Assembly (NCBI RefSeq): GCF_030867095.1
Contig: NC_081833.1
Location: forward strand, 72,235,395 to 72,299,394
Direction: 5' to 3'
Source of the DNA: Alligator mississippiensis
Lineage: Eukaryota; Chordata; Crocodylia; Alligatoridae
Length of the DNA: 64,000 bases
A program made the position numbers and the translations under genes. Numbering within the stretch: position 1 is the stretch's first letter; every line of letters begins with the position of its first letter. The notes under the pieces were generated by a model. The model was not told where the DNA came from. It saw only the letters and a list, made by a program, of their open reading frames with translations, and did not search any database. Below are positions 1 to 37,100 of the stretch, one piece after another.

Positions 1-639
1 GCTGTAACCCCTTTGAGATCATTAGCTGGCCCTGGGATTCTGCCCTACGGTCTTTTCCTTTTGAAGCGAAGAGTGTTTTTCTTTGTTTCACAGCAAGCTG
101 TCAGCTGAGAAACCTGATGCGTTCCCATTATGATTCTTGGTGGGGGGGAGGTTTTCCCCTCTCCCTTTTACATTTCACAACATAACCTTTTATAAATAAA
201 GAAAAACTGGTTTTCTGCTTGTTTGTTGAGTAATGCGGTGTTTGCCGAGGAGCTGTGCAGCAGGCTGTAAGATACTCTCTGTAAGGACTCTCTTAGCTCA
301 CTAGGAGAGGTGCAAGCACGGCAACCCGGGCCTTGTCGGCTAAGAGAGAGCTGCGGGGTTTTCTTAGTAACCTGAACTCTGTTACGCTACTAGCTGATTA
401 ATGCTAATAATGATTTTGCCACATCCTTTTCCAAAATCCTCAAGGGCTTGTTGGAAAAATATCCCAAAGCCATAAAACCAAGGCCAACTTCAACCAAGTA
501 AGGTATTCCTCCCTGTTAGAAAGTGCAGGGGGCTTCAAACCCACTGCAAAAGACTTGGACTAGCTAAGGAGAGTGGAGGTCTGTGATTCAGTAGCATCTC
601 ATCATACCACCAGTCTCTGCACATCACGGTGAGGGTAGC

Positions 640-826
640 CAAAATTTGGAACGGGCTCCCAAGGGAGGTGATGCTCTCCCCTACCTTGGGGGTCTTTAAG
701 AGAAGGCTGAATAGGCATCTGGCTGGGGTCGTCTGCCCCCAGCGCCTTTCCTGCCCAGGCAGGGGGTCGGACTTGATAATCTGTTGAGGTCCCTTCTGAC
801 CCTAGAAACTATGAATCTATGAATCG
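640..826 (+). mobile_element. CR1 LINE 3' end
   Basis: It reads as the 3' untranslated end of CR1: a 'GGAACGGGCTCCCAAGGGAG' start, then 'GAGGTCCCTTCTGACCCTAG' and the terminal 'CTATGAATCTATGAATC' short repeat. The element is 5'-truncated, as is usual for CR1. Confidence 0.8.
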
Positions 827-3744
827 GCTGTACAAAGGGCCTGGGCTGTGTCGAGCCACAATGTAAGGATCCAAACACCAACTAAAGTATGTGCCATAGT
901 CTGGAAACCAAGTGCAGGAAAGCCACAAACGTTGCCGCAGAAGTGGCTACTTGGCACTTGCGGGGACGGAGAACTGGAAAGGTTACGGCAAAGCAAAGAT
1001 CCATTAGGAAGCCAGAAGCGTCACCCACATTGAACCAGGCAGGGTGAAAACCAGAGCAGCATGGACACCACGGGTCTGATTTCTCCCTCCAGCTGCAGTG
1101 GCCTGACACCACTGAAATCAATAGTCATAAATGTATGCTGTGAGTGAGAGGAGGATTGGACCCAGAGCAGTTGCAGGCAGATAATATAAGCAGAGATCCA
1201 TGGGTTTTCAGCAGTGTTCACCCACAATTGCATTTTCTGTGGATGAGACATCAGCCCTTTTCTGGCTGTATTTGTGTTTTTTCTTACCCATCTTTCATGC
1301 TTGGAGGCATGCATTAATGAATTCAGCTTCACAACTCCCTTCACTCCTGCTGTGAGGGGTTGTTGTCGAGAGGGAGAAGCAAGGCGTAGAGACTTGTGAA
1401 TTTTGCAAGGCCACCTCGGGTGCTGTGTGGCCGGGATCTCCCGATCCCTGGGCCGTGTCCATGAGCGCTCCTGGGCAAGCGGCACAGAGATGCTTCAGAA
1501 ACCCTGGTTGTGGATCCTTGTCCCTGCGATATAGGGAGATGACCTCTGTCTTGGCAGGTGAGGAGCTAAGCCTCAGAGATGCTCGCTCAAGAAGCGAAAC
1601 AAGTGCATCTCATTCTCCTAGACAGGGAGGATGGTCTCCTAGAAATGCTCCTAGATGCGGGAAAAAAATCTTCACTTCCTTCATGGATGCTGTGAACATG
1701 CACTCTTGCTTTGCTTTATCGCCTTGCAATTCCTTGTTTCAGTAAGCTGCCAGGGATTTCGTGAAGGGCTTCTAATTTATGATGAGACTGTTGAATAACC
1801 AGGTTTTTTTCCCCCAGGGATAAGCCCTTTCTCTGTACCAGGAGGATTGCCCTGTTATTTGAAGGAGGAAGGGGCTAGTAGCTGGCAAAAAGAGCAAAAA
1901 CTCAGCAGATTTAAGTCGACTGGGAAATTTCAGAGCACAAGGCCGGAGTGGGACTTGAATGCCCCAAACATATTCCTAATAATTTCCTTAAGCAATTCAC
2001 TGGAAACAAGAGATAATGAGAGCACAGTTTTCTTTGCTGCAGCTGGTGGAGATTTGCTAATCTCTTAAGCAGTCGGACTAGTCGGAGCCAAAATCCAGCT
2101 ACAATACACTCGAATTACCAGTGCCAACGAGTCAGATGGCAGAGGAATACTTAGCATCAATTATTACCATGAAAATAACTATTAATCCTATAAACTCTGC
2201 TCCATCCTGCTTTGCAGTCTCATAGAGCGTCATTATTGCCTGATGATAAAGTTATGCTCTGTCATATGAGAGAGCAGTAATGTCCTGGAACATGAGCCAG
2301 ATAGTGTTCGGTGGATTTTATTTTATGGGCTGCTCTAAAGAGGTGGTGCCCTGTGCGCTGTCCCCACACACCCAGCCACCCTCCTGCCGCCTTTCCGCGC
2401 TGCCCCAGGGGCAGCCAGCCCATTTCTGGATGGCCCCAGGTGTCCTGCCGGCCACAGGTGCCTGGTGAAGGCAAAAGTGGTGATGGACCCAATGCTTTTT
2501 TATTTTTCGGCAGAGCCTGCCTGCCTCTCTCGCAGCCGGGGGGTGAGCTGCCGGTGGGCCGAGCAGCCCCTGAGCTGTGTGGGACCCTGGTCCTTCCCTC
2601 CATGGCAGCAGCACCCACTGGGGCCACCCGGGCAGGCTGCTAGTGGGCTGCGTGCTGCCCCAGCACAGGGTCAGGGAAGAGTTTGCTGCCCCAGCTTGGA
2701 GGCAGCAACTATCAACAGCAGTTTGGAGCCAAAAATAGAGGAGAGGACATACAGCTAAGGGTGCCAATGCAGATGCTGACAGATCTAATTGAGAGATGGA
2801 TTCAACCCGAGGCAAACCCGGGCAGCCCTGCTGTGGAGGGAAGGATTGGGGCAGCTTGGCCTGCCAGTGGTTTGACCCCCGGCCATGGGCAGGTTGCGGC
2901 TCTGACCAAACCAAAAAAAAGGATCAGGCCCTTTGCTGTGACATGATGGGAAAATTGAAATGGTGAATTTCAATTAAACCCCCCCATTTCAATTTAGGGG
3001 GCATTGAATCAACCCTGAGGACTAAATGCCCCTCATGTGTACAAGCACCCTTAATGGTAGCCTCTTTCAGTTTTGCCACAGTCCTTTTTCTAAGCCCCGC
3101 AGAAAAGCTGTATTATCCAGCAAATCAGACTCTTGATCTCAGGCTTCTCCCTGCCCTTTCAGCGTTGCTCTCCTGCACATTCCTCCTTCCCAGTCATGCT
3201 TGGCCTCCTGCTTTCTTGGGTTTCCTACTTTAGTCCTCGCCCACTTTTCCAATGCACTCTCGCTGTTGAGACCCAGCTTCCTGACCAAATCCGCTGTGTG
3301 CACACACCCCTTGTTGCTTCGGGCACTCACATCTGGTCCTTCTCTTCTTTTGACACAGTCTGAAATGTTTTGCAAAATCCCAATTGATTTCTGTTTAGCT
3401 GACAAAGATCAGTGAGGCATGCAGCGTTGGTAATAGGCCCCTGAAAGGTATTTCTGTGTCCCGCCTACTGTCAATGAAGAGAAGCCCCTGACTGGCTATG
3501 TGCCCTTACTAAGAAAGGCTGCATAACATGGGCAACCAGGCTTACCCATCCCTAATATTAATATATGTCGGGATAATACGTATTGCAACGAAGATGGTGA
3601 GGAGCTTGCAAGCTTTTAACTCAGACATCGGTATATTGTAGACCGATTTTCCTGGAAGTTTGTCTTTCGTTTCCGAAGTAAAATAAGCACATTCACATGT
3701 CCAGAGCTCAGGAAGAGAGTCCTTTCAGAGGCGAAGACCAGAAG

Positions 3745-3930
3745 ACTCGAAATGAAGGCATTACCAGCTCCTATTGCACCTCTGACAATGAGTGCCTCTG
3801 TAGCCTTGGACAAATCCTTTAATCTCTCTGTCTTAATCTTCCCTAGTTGTCAGATAAAGGTAAGTAATAGATATTTAAACTGGAGGGGGATAGTAAAGAT
3901 TTACTAACTAATAGCTGTAAAGTGCTTTTG
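3745..3930 (+). mobile_element. MIR/CORE-like SINE, diverged
   Basis: It resembles the MIR core: 'GCCTTGGACAAATCCTTTAA' and 'CTCTCTGTCTTAATCTTCC' match the 'cttgggcaagtcacttaacctctctg' consensus region, followed by a 'GTAAAGTGCTTTTGAAGA' tail. Ends are approximate. Confidence 0.5.
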
Positions 3931-4073
3931 AAGACAAAGTGTTTAGATAAGCAAGAGGTCATGTGAGTGGAGCGATAACAGGAGAGAAGTCCCATAAATG
4001 GAGAAACCCAAAGCCAATGTGATGATTGCCCTCGCTGCGTCCTTGCCTAATCCTTGCTTTCTCTGTTCCTCAG

Positions 4074-29000
<24,927 letters not shown>

Positions 29001-29380
29001 TGGACAAGAGACTTCTATGAAGAACGTCCTTTGAACAAAGCCGTGACATTTTGTAATCCAGACGTGTCATTTTGTGCCTATGCAAACCCCCTTCGGATAC
29101 CTCGTCCCTGGATAGGCCTTCCCACACCGGATTACATCCCTGTCCTGTTCTTCACCAACGTCATTTCAGCTTTCCGTAGGAGGCTTCCAAGCTGCCACCG
29201 GGCACCCAGCATTATGTATATTTTCATAACACATTGATCTGTATTGTTTTATCCGAGACAATCACTCTGGGTCACGTGGCTATACACCCGGACTGAAAAA
29301 TCCACTATGCATAAAAGGAAGTTTATTTATTTAAACCACAAGGACTTTTATTAATAAAATTGCGTGTTTCCAATGTTTTA
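29001..29380 (+). other. ATP2C2: ATP2C2 3' UTR with poly(A) signal
   Basis: The sequence after the stop runs to a canonical AATAAA at 29353-29358, followed by a T/G-rich stretch. Cleavage is expected near 29375. The UTR would be about 375 nt. Cleavage site is inferred. Confidence 0.65.
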
Positions 29381-31127
29381 AACACAAAGTTTCTGAGTAG
29401 ACCTCAGACTGGCCTTGTTAAAAACAGAGGTTAACGCTTAAATAACAGCCAATTATTTTCTTTTTGCTTCCATGAAACGTTATCCCATCGCCTACAGTGA
29501 ATGTTTATGGCACATGGAGCCCAGATCAGCTGGCCTTAAGAAAATGCACTTCATTCAGTTGGGTGTCTAGAGACCTGAAATGGGGGTTGTGCTTGCTTTG
29601 TTCTCCACCGGTGAGCAAAGTCTCACTAGTTTCCCTCCAGGTGAGAAAATGCTTCCATTCCCAAAGCAAAAAAAGTGGTGGTGCAACCATCATCCCAACG
29701 GGGCACAATTACATCCTGCTGACTCCCAGCTGGGGGGTTGGTAGTTGGTGTAATAACTTGTTCCCGATGGGGCTCTGAAGTGGGAGAGCACAGGCTCACT
29801 ATGGCCTGGCCTGCCCGAGTCACGTCTGCCTCCACCATACACAATCATCATGGATGTCTCTCTTACCCACATCGCATTTGATAAGAGATTTAGGGCCCAT
29901 TCCTACTGAATGCCATGGGGAAATTCCTACAAGTGCAGGGCTTTGCTCTGCGGGCAGGTTCCCGAATGAACTGCAGAGGCAACAGAGGATATCTCCATAG
30001 AGTCAGCCATGGGACCAACCTGGATCGCTGTCATGAACTAACAAGCCAGGGGTACAGCCGTGAGCTGAATCCAGACAGCATGCATGTAAAGAGCATAATG
30101 CCTGTGAAAATGAGCTGGGATAAGTTTTGCCAATGGAGTGCTGACTACCTGAAAGTATGTAAGAGATGCTTTTAGGAGAAATGGAGTCCCAGCTACTGAC
30201 AGAAATCTTGCTCAACCCTTCTTGTGCATAATTTTGCACAGCTAGCTGCTCCGTCATTTCAAATCCTTTTCCTTTCAGCTAACTTCACCGTGTGGAAATG
30301 TTAGGCACAAAGCTGCAAACTCCCCAGCCCCATCAATGGCTTAGCTTGCTTCTCTTTCCCACCCCTTAAAGCTTCTTGAGAAGAAGAGCTGCTTGGGGCT
30401 AAAGACAGCAGGTGAAATCCATATGGGACTTAGGCACCTCGCTGCCTTTCTTCACTTCCCAAGTTTGATATTTATGGATTGCACAACTCTGCTCACCTAC
30501 AGCCTAACCCTGTGTATCCCTAAAGCCCTCGGGACCCCAAATTTGACAGCCCCGTATTGATGCTGCTGAGCTTCTTGAAGCTCCTTTCTTCCTGTATATG
30601 AACTAATTTAGGGATAAAAAGTCTATAGCCTGATTCTTCATAAAGTGCAGAACTTCACAGGAGTGAAGCAGCTATGCTGAGGTGCATTAGATGAGGATCA
30701 GGTTCAAAGCCTTGACAAAAGCTGCCCAACACTGATCTTTTCTGTGCTGCTGCACAGCAGTTCAGGGAAACGTAAATCAGCTCTTCAAATCCTAAGTGTG
30801 AAGGTAAAGAACATTTCTGCAATTTACTGAACAGTTTTTAAAAAAACAGTAACTCCCATAACCATTGTTTGGTAGCATCAGCCTCTGTTTGTGCACACCA
30901 TTAAATATTAACAAGCTCTTTGTGAATCTTGGGTTTTTAAATAAATTATAGCCTGCTTAGAAAGAGAAGTGTGTGGCTCAGGATAGACAACCCCCCCTCT
31001 TCCCCTGAAAACACACTCCAGTAGAGAAGTTGCATGATGCCTTTTTCCAAGAAGGGGCTCCAGAAATTCAGTGACCTATCTGCTCTGTCCCAGTCCATTT
31101 TGACAGCATATGAGCCCTTGTTGTGTA
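29381..31127. other. Intergenic spacer between convergent ATP2C2 and MEAK7 ends
   Basis: No coding exon recognised. Several frames of 60-98 codons lack any recognisable motif. The spacer is followed by a CR1 copy and then the probable MEAK7 3' end. Confidence 0.5.
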
Positions 31128-31736
31128 GAAGCTACTGGGCTACATTAGGAGGAGCATTGCCAGCACATCACAGAAGTGATTCTTGCTCTCTGTTCTGCAC
31201 TGGAGAGACCACATCTGGAGTCCTGTGTCCAGTTTTGGGCTCCCCACTACAGAAAGGATGTGGACAAGTTGGAGAGAGTCCAGCGGAGGGCAACAAAGAT
31301 GGTTTGGGGACTGTGGCACAAGACTTCTGAGAAGAGACTAAGGAAACTGGGCTGATTTAGTCTGGAGAAGAGAAAACAGAGGGGATTTAATAGCAGCCTT
31401 CAACTCCCTGCAGGGGGTGGGCTGCAAAGAGGATGGAGCTGGACTGTTCTCAGTGGGGGCAGATGACAGGACAAGGAGCAATGGGCTCAAGCTGCAGCAA
31501 GGGAAGTTGAAGTTAGATATTAGGAAAAACTCTCTCACTAGGGTGTAATAAAGCACTGGAACAGGTTACCCAGAGAGGTTGTGGACTCTCCATTTTTGAA
31601 GGTTTTGAAGACCTGCGTAGACAAAGCTGCATCTGGGACGATCCAGGTGGGGCTGGTCCTGCTTGGAGCAGGGGGTTGGACTAGATGTGACCTCTTGAGC
31701 TCCCTTTTAGCTCTCATTTTCTATGATTCCATGAAA
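31128..31736 (+). mobile_element. CR1 LINE, long 3' fragment
   Basis: It matches the 3' part of CR1: ATTAGGAGGAGCATTGCCAG, CCACTACAGAAAGGATGTGG, GAGAGAGTCCAGCGGAGGGC, then the 3' UTR to GGGGGTTGGACTAGATGTGA and CTATGATTCCATGA. About 600 bp, 5'-truncated. Confidence 0.93.
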
Positions 31737-31818
31737 ACTGCACAAGAATTGGGGGATTTCAGGAAGCAAAAGTTTAGGGGAAAAAAAAGCGTGACAGAAA
31801 GGCCCATGCATGTATTCA

Positions 31819-31824
31819 TTTATT
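31819..31824 (-). terminator. MEAK7: Candidate MEAK7 poly(A) signal
   Basis: On the minus strand the sequence reads AATAAA, then AATACATGCATGGG and a T-rich CTTTCTGTCACGCTTTTTTTT tract, a plausible cleavage arrangement. It would give a 3' UTR of about 2.2 kb. Inferred only. Confidence 0.4.
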
Positions 31825-31970
31825 TTCGACAGCATGTTTGTTACATCATCATTGAAAAGGATCAAGTAATCATTCAGAGGAGAAAATAATCATGTAAAAA
31901 GGGTTTCATAATTATTCAACAAGGAAGTTTTCAATGCGCTAAGGACTCTGGAGCCCCTCTTGATCACTTA

Positions 31971-32295
31971 GGGCACCTATACACCTGCCAGATGTCTGCT
32001 CCGACGCATGCCGATTAGCACGTGTCAAAGCAGACACTATTCTGCTGAAGCGTGTTAATTAACGCGCTCCAGCAGCCTCCGTGTCACGTCTATTCAGTGT
32101 CCCCACACTTCAAAATGGTGGCGAAGGTCCCTGAACTGAAGCTTGTTGTTCAAGCACCCCCACTGCCATTTTGAAGAGTGGGATGCTGAATACACATGAC
32201 ACAGAAATTAAAGGGCTTTAATTAAAGCAGCTATCAGAGCAGCTTTAGTTAATGCACCCTCTCCCCTCCATCCTGGCGCATATGTATAGACACCC
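31971..32295. mobile_element. Chompy-related MITE within the probable MEAK7 3' UTR
   Basis: GGGCACCTATACACCTGCC on the left pairs with the complement of GGGTGTCTATACATATGCG on the right. It shares interior blocks (AGCTTGTTGTTCAAGC hairpin, GCCATTTTGAA, TTTAATTAAAG) with 19808-20119. TTA precedes it and AAA follows, a possible decayed 3-bp duplication. Confidence 0.7.
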
Positions 32296-34001
32296 AAAGG
32301 TATAAGTATGAGAATACTGGCTCAGGCCTGACACATCTATGTGTTTAACTAGACACCATATACACCATAACCATCATTATAGGTAGGATACAACATGTGT
32401 AGCTGATTACCAGGAGCAAGAGCTGGAGGGATCCATTCACATTCCCCTTTCATATTCCCCTTACTTTTCACAGTATACATTGAAGGCACAAGTGCAGGCT
32501 AATTGAAACGGCCTACTTCAGCACCCTATACACAAGCACCATGGTAAAAGGTATATCAGAATATACTTTCAGGTTAGTGTTAGACCTAACTGGAGCCTAT
32601 ATGTATCTACATATATACTGTTACAGGATGTTATTTGCACTAAGTTGTGGTAACAGTGAAAATTCAAGTCTCCTCTCTGACAACAGACAGTGGAATAGGA
32701 AGATTCTTTGAAACCATCTTTTTTACTAGGAAAAGGCATGCTCAATTATACGTATTAATCATGAGGACAAATACTGAGTTTCAATTCCCTGTTTCTTTAC
32801 CTGGGATGGGATGGAATGGTCCCCAGTGCAAGTAGGTGTTATTAATAAGTTAATTACATAGTTGGAAAGTCAGCAATAGTCAAGCTACCAACATACTGGT
32901 TGCTGGGACTGGAATCTAATACAAAAAGCCCTGAGTGTAACTACTCGCCAACAGAGACAAGTGCAGTAAATAGAGAAATGAGGAAAAGTAGCAGTGTACT
33001 AGGAGTTAAGGTACTTTAAAAAAAATATCCTGATTGTTAGTTTTTCTAAAACCAAAACCAGAGTATGAAAAAATTCTTTTTCCAGGCAATGCTAAACTTG
33101 AACCATTCAAGGCATCTGTGCAGGGCTTGTGACTTATCACTTCTTATGGCCTAACCCTGCACACCAGTTTTGGATGAGGCCACCAGTGAAGTCATTTTCC
33201 ATGAGATGTGTCAATCTGTCCAATGGGAGTTATTCCTGAGTAAAAAGATTACAGGACTGGGTCAACTGGCTAGGAGTCCTGTGTCGCCGAATGGTTCTCT
33301 GACCTTTACATTTTGCTAAATGTAAAAGCAACAGGGCATATTCTATACCAACTCATGAATTAACTAGAACTCGAAACAAGTCATGTGTAACATAATTCAG
33401 TGCAATGCCAGAAACACTACATCCAGTGTTTCGTATTTCTGCATAAAATCCTGTACACTAGAACGTATCGAAAAGCTGGATTTTGAAACATTTTTTAAAC
33501 TCTCTGTACACACAACAGTCCAATTCATCTTTTAGGGAAGATTCACTTAATTTGCTTTGTTACTGTAAATAACACACTGATGGACCTGATTTCATCTGCC
33601 AGAAATAAGTTTTCAGCTGAGGTATCAGAAGCTTGTTTGACATCTTTGAACAGCCTATATATAGTCCCAGTTAATACTCCATGTCAATATGCAGCAGTGC
33701 TAATATTTGTTCTTAATTCTACATGATGAGAGGAAGATGGGCCTACTAGGAGGGCTATCCAATTTATACAGCGCTACAACCAACACAGCATTAATAAAGG
33801 GCTTAATCAGCTATTTAAAATGCTGACTCTCCCCACACAAATAACCTACAGTCATGCCATCTTCCAAAACCTACATATTACATGCTCATACTTCATGCTA
33901 CTTTCAGGAAATTATGCAAATAGAAACAGAGGAGAAAATATCCTGTCTGAGAAAATTTAGGTCTCCGAATCAGGTAGAATTTCCTGAGTCACAAGATCAC
34001 T

Positions 34002-34121
34002 TCAATTATCATCGTCTTCCACCGGTGTTCGCAACCCTTCGCTCTGACGACTCTTCCCTGTCATTTCCAGCAAGGCCTGAGTCTCAGGGTCAGCATCAAG
34101 GACACTCTTCTTACTCTTTGT
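34002..34121 (-). CDS. MEAK7: MEAK7 coding exon 7 (C terminus)
   Basis: 39 codons plus TGA, TKSKKSVLDADPETQALLEM then TGKSRQSEGLRTPVEDDDN. It matches the human SILDADPEAQALLE tail. Acceptor TTTCTTTCAG. Confidence 0.93.
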   Translation of the reverse strand, partial: TKSKKSVLDADPETQALLEMTGKSRQSEGLRTPVEDDDN

Positions 34122-37100
34122 CTGAAAGAAAAATCACAAGGGCAATTTAAAAGGTAAACAGTGCCAGGTCACAAGTCAGTGGCCCTCAATCATATACAAG
34201 CTGATTGTTTGGTTTTACAGCCGTCTACAATGAAGGTGCGCGCTGTCCAAGCAAGGTGTCTACAAACAGAACAGATTCACCATGACATGCTAACAGCTCT
34301 GCACTGCCCCGGGAATGCAAGCCAGCCATAAAGCTGGCTGAAGGGGCCAGGTGAGCATTTATGGTTTATTTGGGTCACAAAGCAGCTGGAACAAACTGTT
34401 TAATCTGACCCAATAGTTCAGGTACAGACGGGAACATCGAAAAATGTGATGCAAACACAGCCCGACAGGTCTTTCCTAAAAGACGGGCTCTGTTGCTGTT
34501 TGTAAGGCATGTGCCCATTGTATAATAGCAGCCATACGCCCACTGTTTAATGGAAGAGACACCTGCTACAGTATAATCCTTTCTTCCCTTGATGCCTCCC
34601 CGTTCCAAGTGGCACCTACAGTGTCTGTTAACTTCTGAAGTGCAAATATTTTGCTGTCATGGCAATGAGTGCTTTGGAAATAAATGACAGGCTTTTTCAC
34701 AATACGCTTGACACTTGTTAGCAGCAATGTGTTGGTGGCCTAGGGCTATGTTGCATCTAAAGGGCTGATTCTCTTATACAGAGTAACACCTGAAGGCGTG
34801 GTATGGAAAATATTTGTGATGAAATATTGCTGCTAAACCACAAGCTGGGGTACTACTAACAGATGTTGCTGCAATTAAGCATCAACCACATTGCTAAAAA
34901 GTAAGCACATTTGAAACCCCAACAGAAACATGTTCAGTATTATCCCATGTGCAATTCTGTACATTTGCATTCATTTTGCCAGAATTCAGTCCGTTTCAGA
35001 GCTCAAATCAGAAATGAGACATCCCATGCTAACAAGTTCATAGCAACCATGCTGGCATCACAGCTGCTTGTGCATTAGCAGATATTAGTTACCCCAAACC
35101 CTGAATAAAGTACATTCATTGTATATCAATATCCACTTGGTTGTCTTTCTAGTATTTCTGGCTTGATTTTTACACTATGTTTTTTTCTACTTTAGCATTT
35201 CCTGCTGCTGCTTTCAGACATTATATTGACTTACCTCTTCAGTTTCTGGGACCTCTCCCACTGCCCACACTTCCATGGCATCTAGTGTAAAGTCTTCCTT
35301 AGCTGACAGCTGAGGACTGTTGTAGGTGGTACATCTAGATTTTGCTTTGCTGTGTCCCTTCCCATAGTCACAGTCTATCCAGAGCCCAAAGTACTCGTGC
35401 TGCCCACCCATGCCCTGTAAAGTAAATAAAACACTCACTAAATATATGTAAAATTAGAAACTGAGCTGTAAGTGGTAGCTTGCAAACCATTAGTTTCATC
35501 ATCCTAACACTTCAAATGAAGTGTTTCAAGCAAGTCTGAATTGACATACATAAATCAAACACCCATGGGTGCAACCCAAACATTATCTGTGCCATACACC
35601 CTTTCAACAGGGCTACAAGAAGCGGGGTACTCTGCAAACACATTAGTTGTTCCCTGCTTGGGAAACTGAACCCATTGAGTATTCTAACACCTGCTGTCCG
35701 TTCCCTTTTTCAGTGAGGGGATGCTCATGTGAAGCCTTCTCCTAGAAGAAGTGAGTACAGTTTGATGTTGCTTTCACTAAAGCAAGAGTGAAATGAGTGA
35801 TTCTGAGCTAACTGCTGACACCACGCTGATGTGTTTCATGGCAGAAGGTTTCCCTTACTGTTTACAGAAATGTGAACTCCACCATGGTGTGGCAGGCTGG
35901 TGGAGGGTCCTAGACATGGGGAACTTCTAGCGATGTAGCTGTAGGGTAACAGGCTCTACAATCTCTGGGCACCATTTGTACTGGGAGGCTCTGTGTATGA
36001 ACCCAACATAAACCATCAGGCAGGGTGACACTGCCATCACACTAAGGATAGGTTGTCTGGATCTTCAATGTCTCGGGTCCAGTGGCTCTAATGCTCTTCA
36101 AATGATGTAGAGATGGGCAACCAGCTCTTTCAGCCAACAGCCCGAGCATGACAGCATACAGAGCGCTGGATGTCAGATTTGCACATTGTTCTCAACTTAC
36201 GTGTAGGTTTTTACTCCTCAACTCCTCCAGAAATTTGATCTTCATAATTGATAATCATTTTGGCTAGATATATATGAAGAAAAATGTAAGCTAATCAATT
36301 CAGTGTGTTAGCATGAACTTCAACTAAAGTAAATAGGTGAATAGGCACCAATTCTACTATCGCTATCCAGATACCACATTGGATGAAGACACGTTAAGAT
36401 AAACGGTCCGTCTACGAAAAGTCTCAAGCCAATATACCAGTGACAAGATGAAAATCTCCCTTGAGAATCACAGCACATGAAATAAATGAGCTTGAAATAG
36501 CAGAAGCAAATTTACAAGACCCTTTAAGATACCAGCTGTGACTCTACTTTCCAATGTATCATTTCTTAGTACTTACGAGTCCATTTGGCATAGTTTGCTG
36601 CCCATGATTCAGGTACATGTAGTGGTCATTGTATCCAGTGTACAAGTACATGGCAAGAGTCGGGAAAATGGAAAACAAGAAGCATCTGTTGTCACCTGCC
36701 AATTACAAGAGGATAAAGTATCAGAGACCAGATGAAGGGCAAGAACGTGACTTGCCTACAAATATGATAGGTAAGAAGATCTTAAAAAGGCCCAGCTAAA
36801 TAGATTCAGACAAGTACTGGCATGGCAGCAGAGCCAACGCCGATGTGTAAGCAAGGCATGTAGTTATAGTGCTCAGTCGCACCCTTTGAGGCCTCTCTGA
36901 AATCAAAGGGAGTGCATGTCCATCAGTGTGGGAGGAATCTGAGGTCTCTCAGGGATGTCAGAGTACTACATATAAGCTAGTCTACTCCCAATACTTGCAC
37001 CAGTTTACTCTGGATCGGTTCAGTAGACCCGTACACACATCCTGCTTCTGTCTACAATTGCACAGATGTCAGTTAGCTCAGCCTGGTGGAAGATGTGTAT

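Larger units (their letters stand above)
1..4073. other. Sequence left of the first visible ATP2C2 exon (upstream DNA or intron 1)
   Basis: No exon encoding the conserved SPCA2 start was recognised here on either strand. The stretch holds a CR1 3' end (640-826), a GC-rich block around 2340-2910 and a MIR-like copy near 3745-3930. Short open frames in the GC-rich block have no recognisable product. Confidence 0.5.
31800..34001 (-). other. MEAK7: Probable MEAK7 3' UTR
   Basis: From the stop codon at 34002-34004 the next good minus-strand AATAAA is at 31819-31824. Apart from the MITE at 31971-32295 no other feature is recognised. The extent is inferred from the signal only. Confidence 0.4.

Noticed and set aside
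2262-2914. 198-codon minus-strand and overlapping plus-strand frames near 2.3-2.9 kb
   Set aside because: GC-rich low-information sequence; no motif, no splice context matching ATP2C2.
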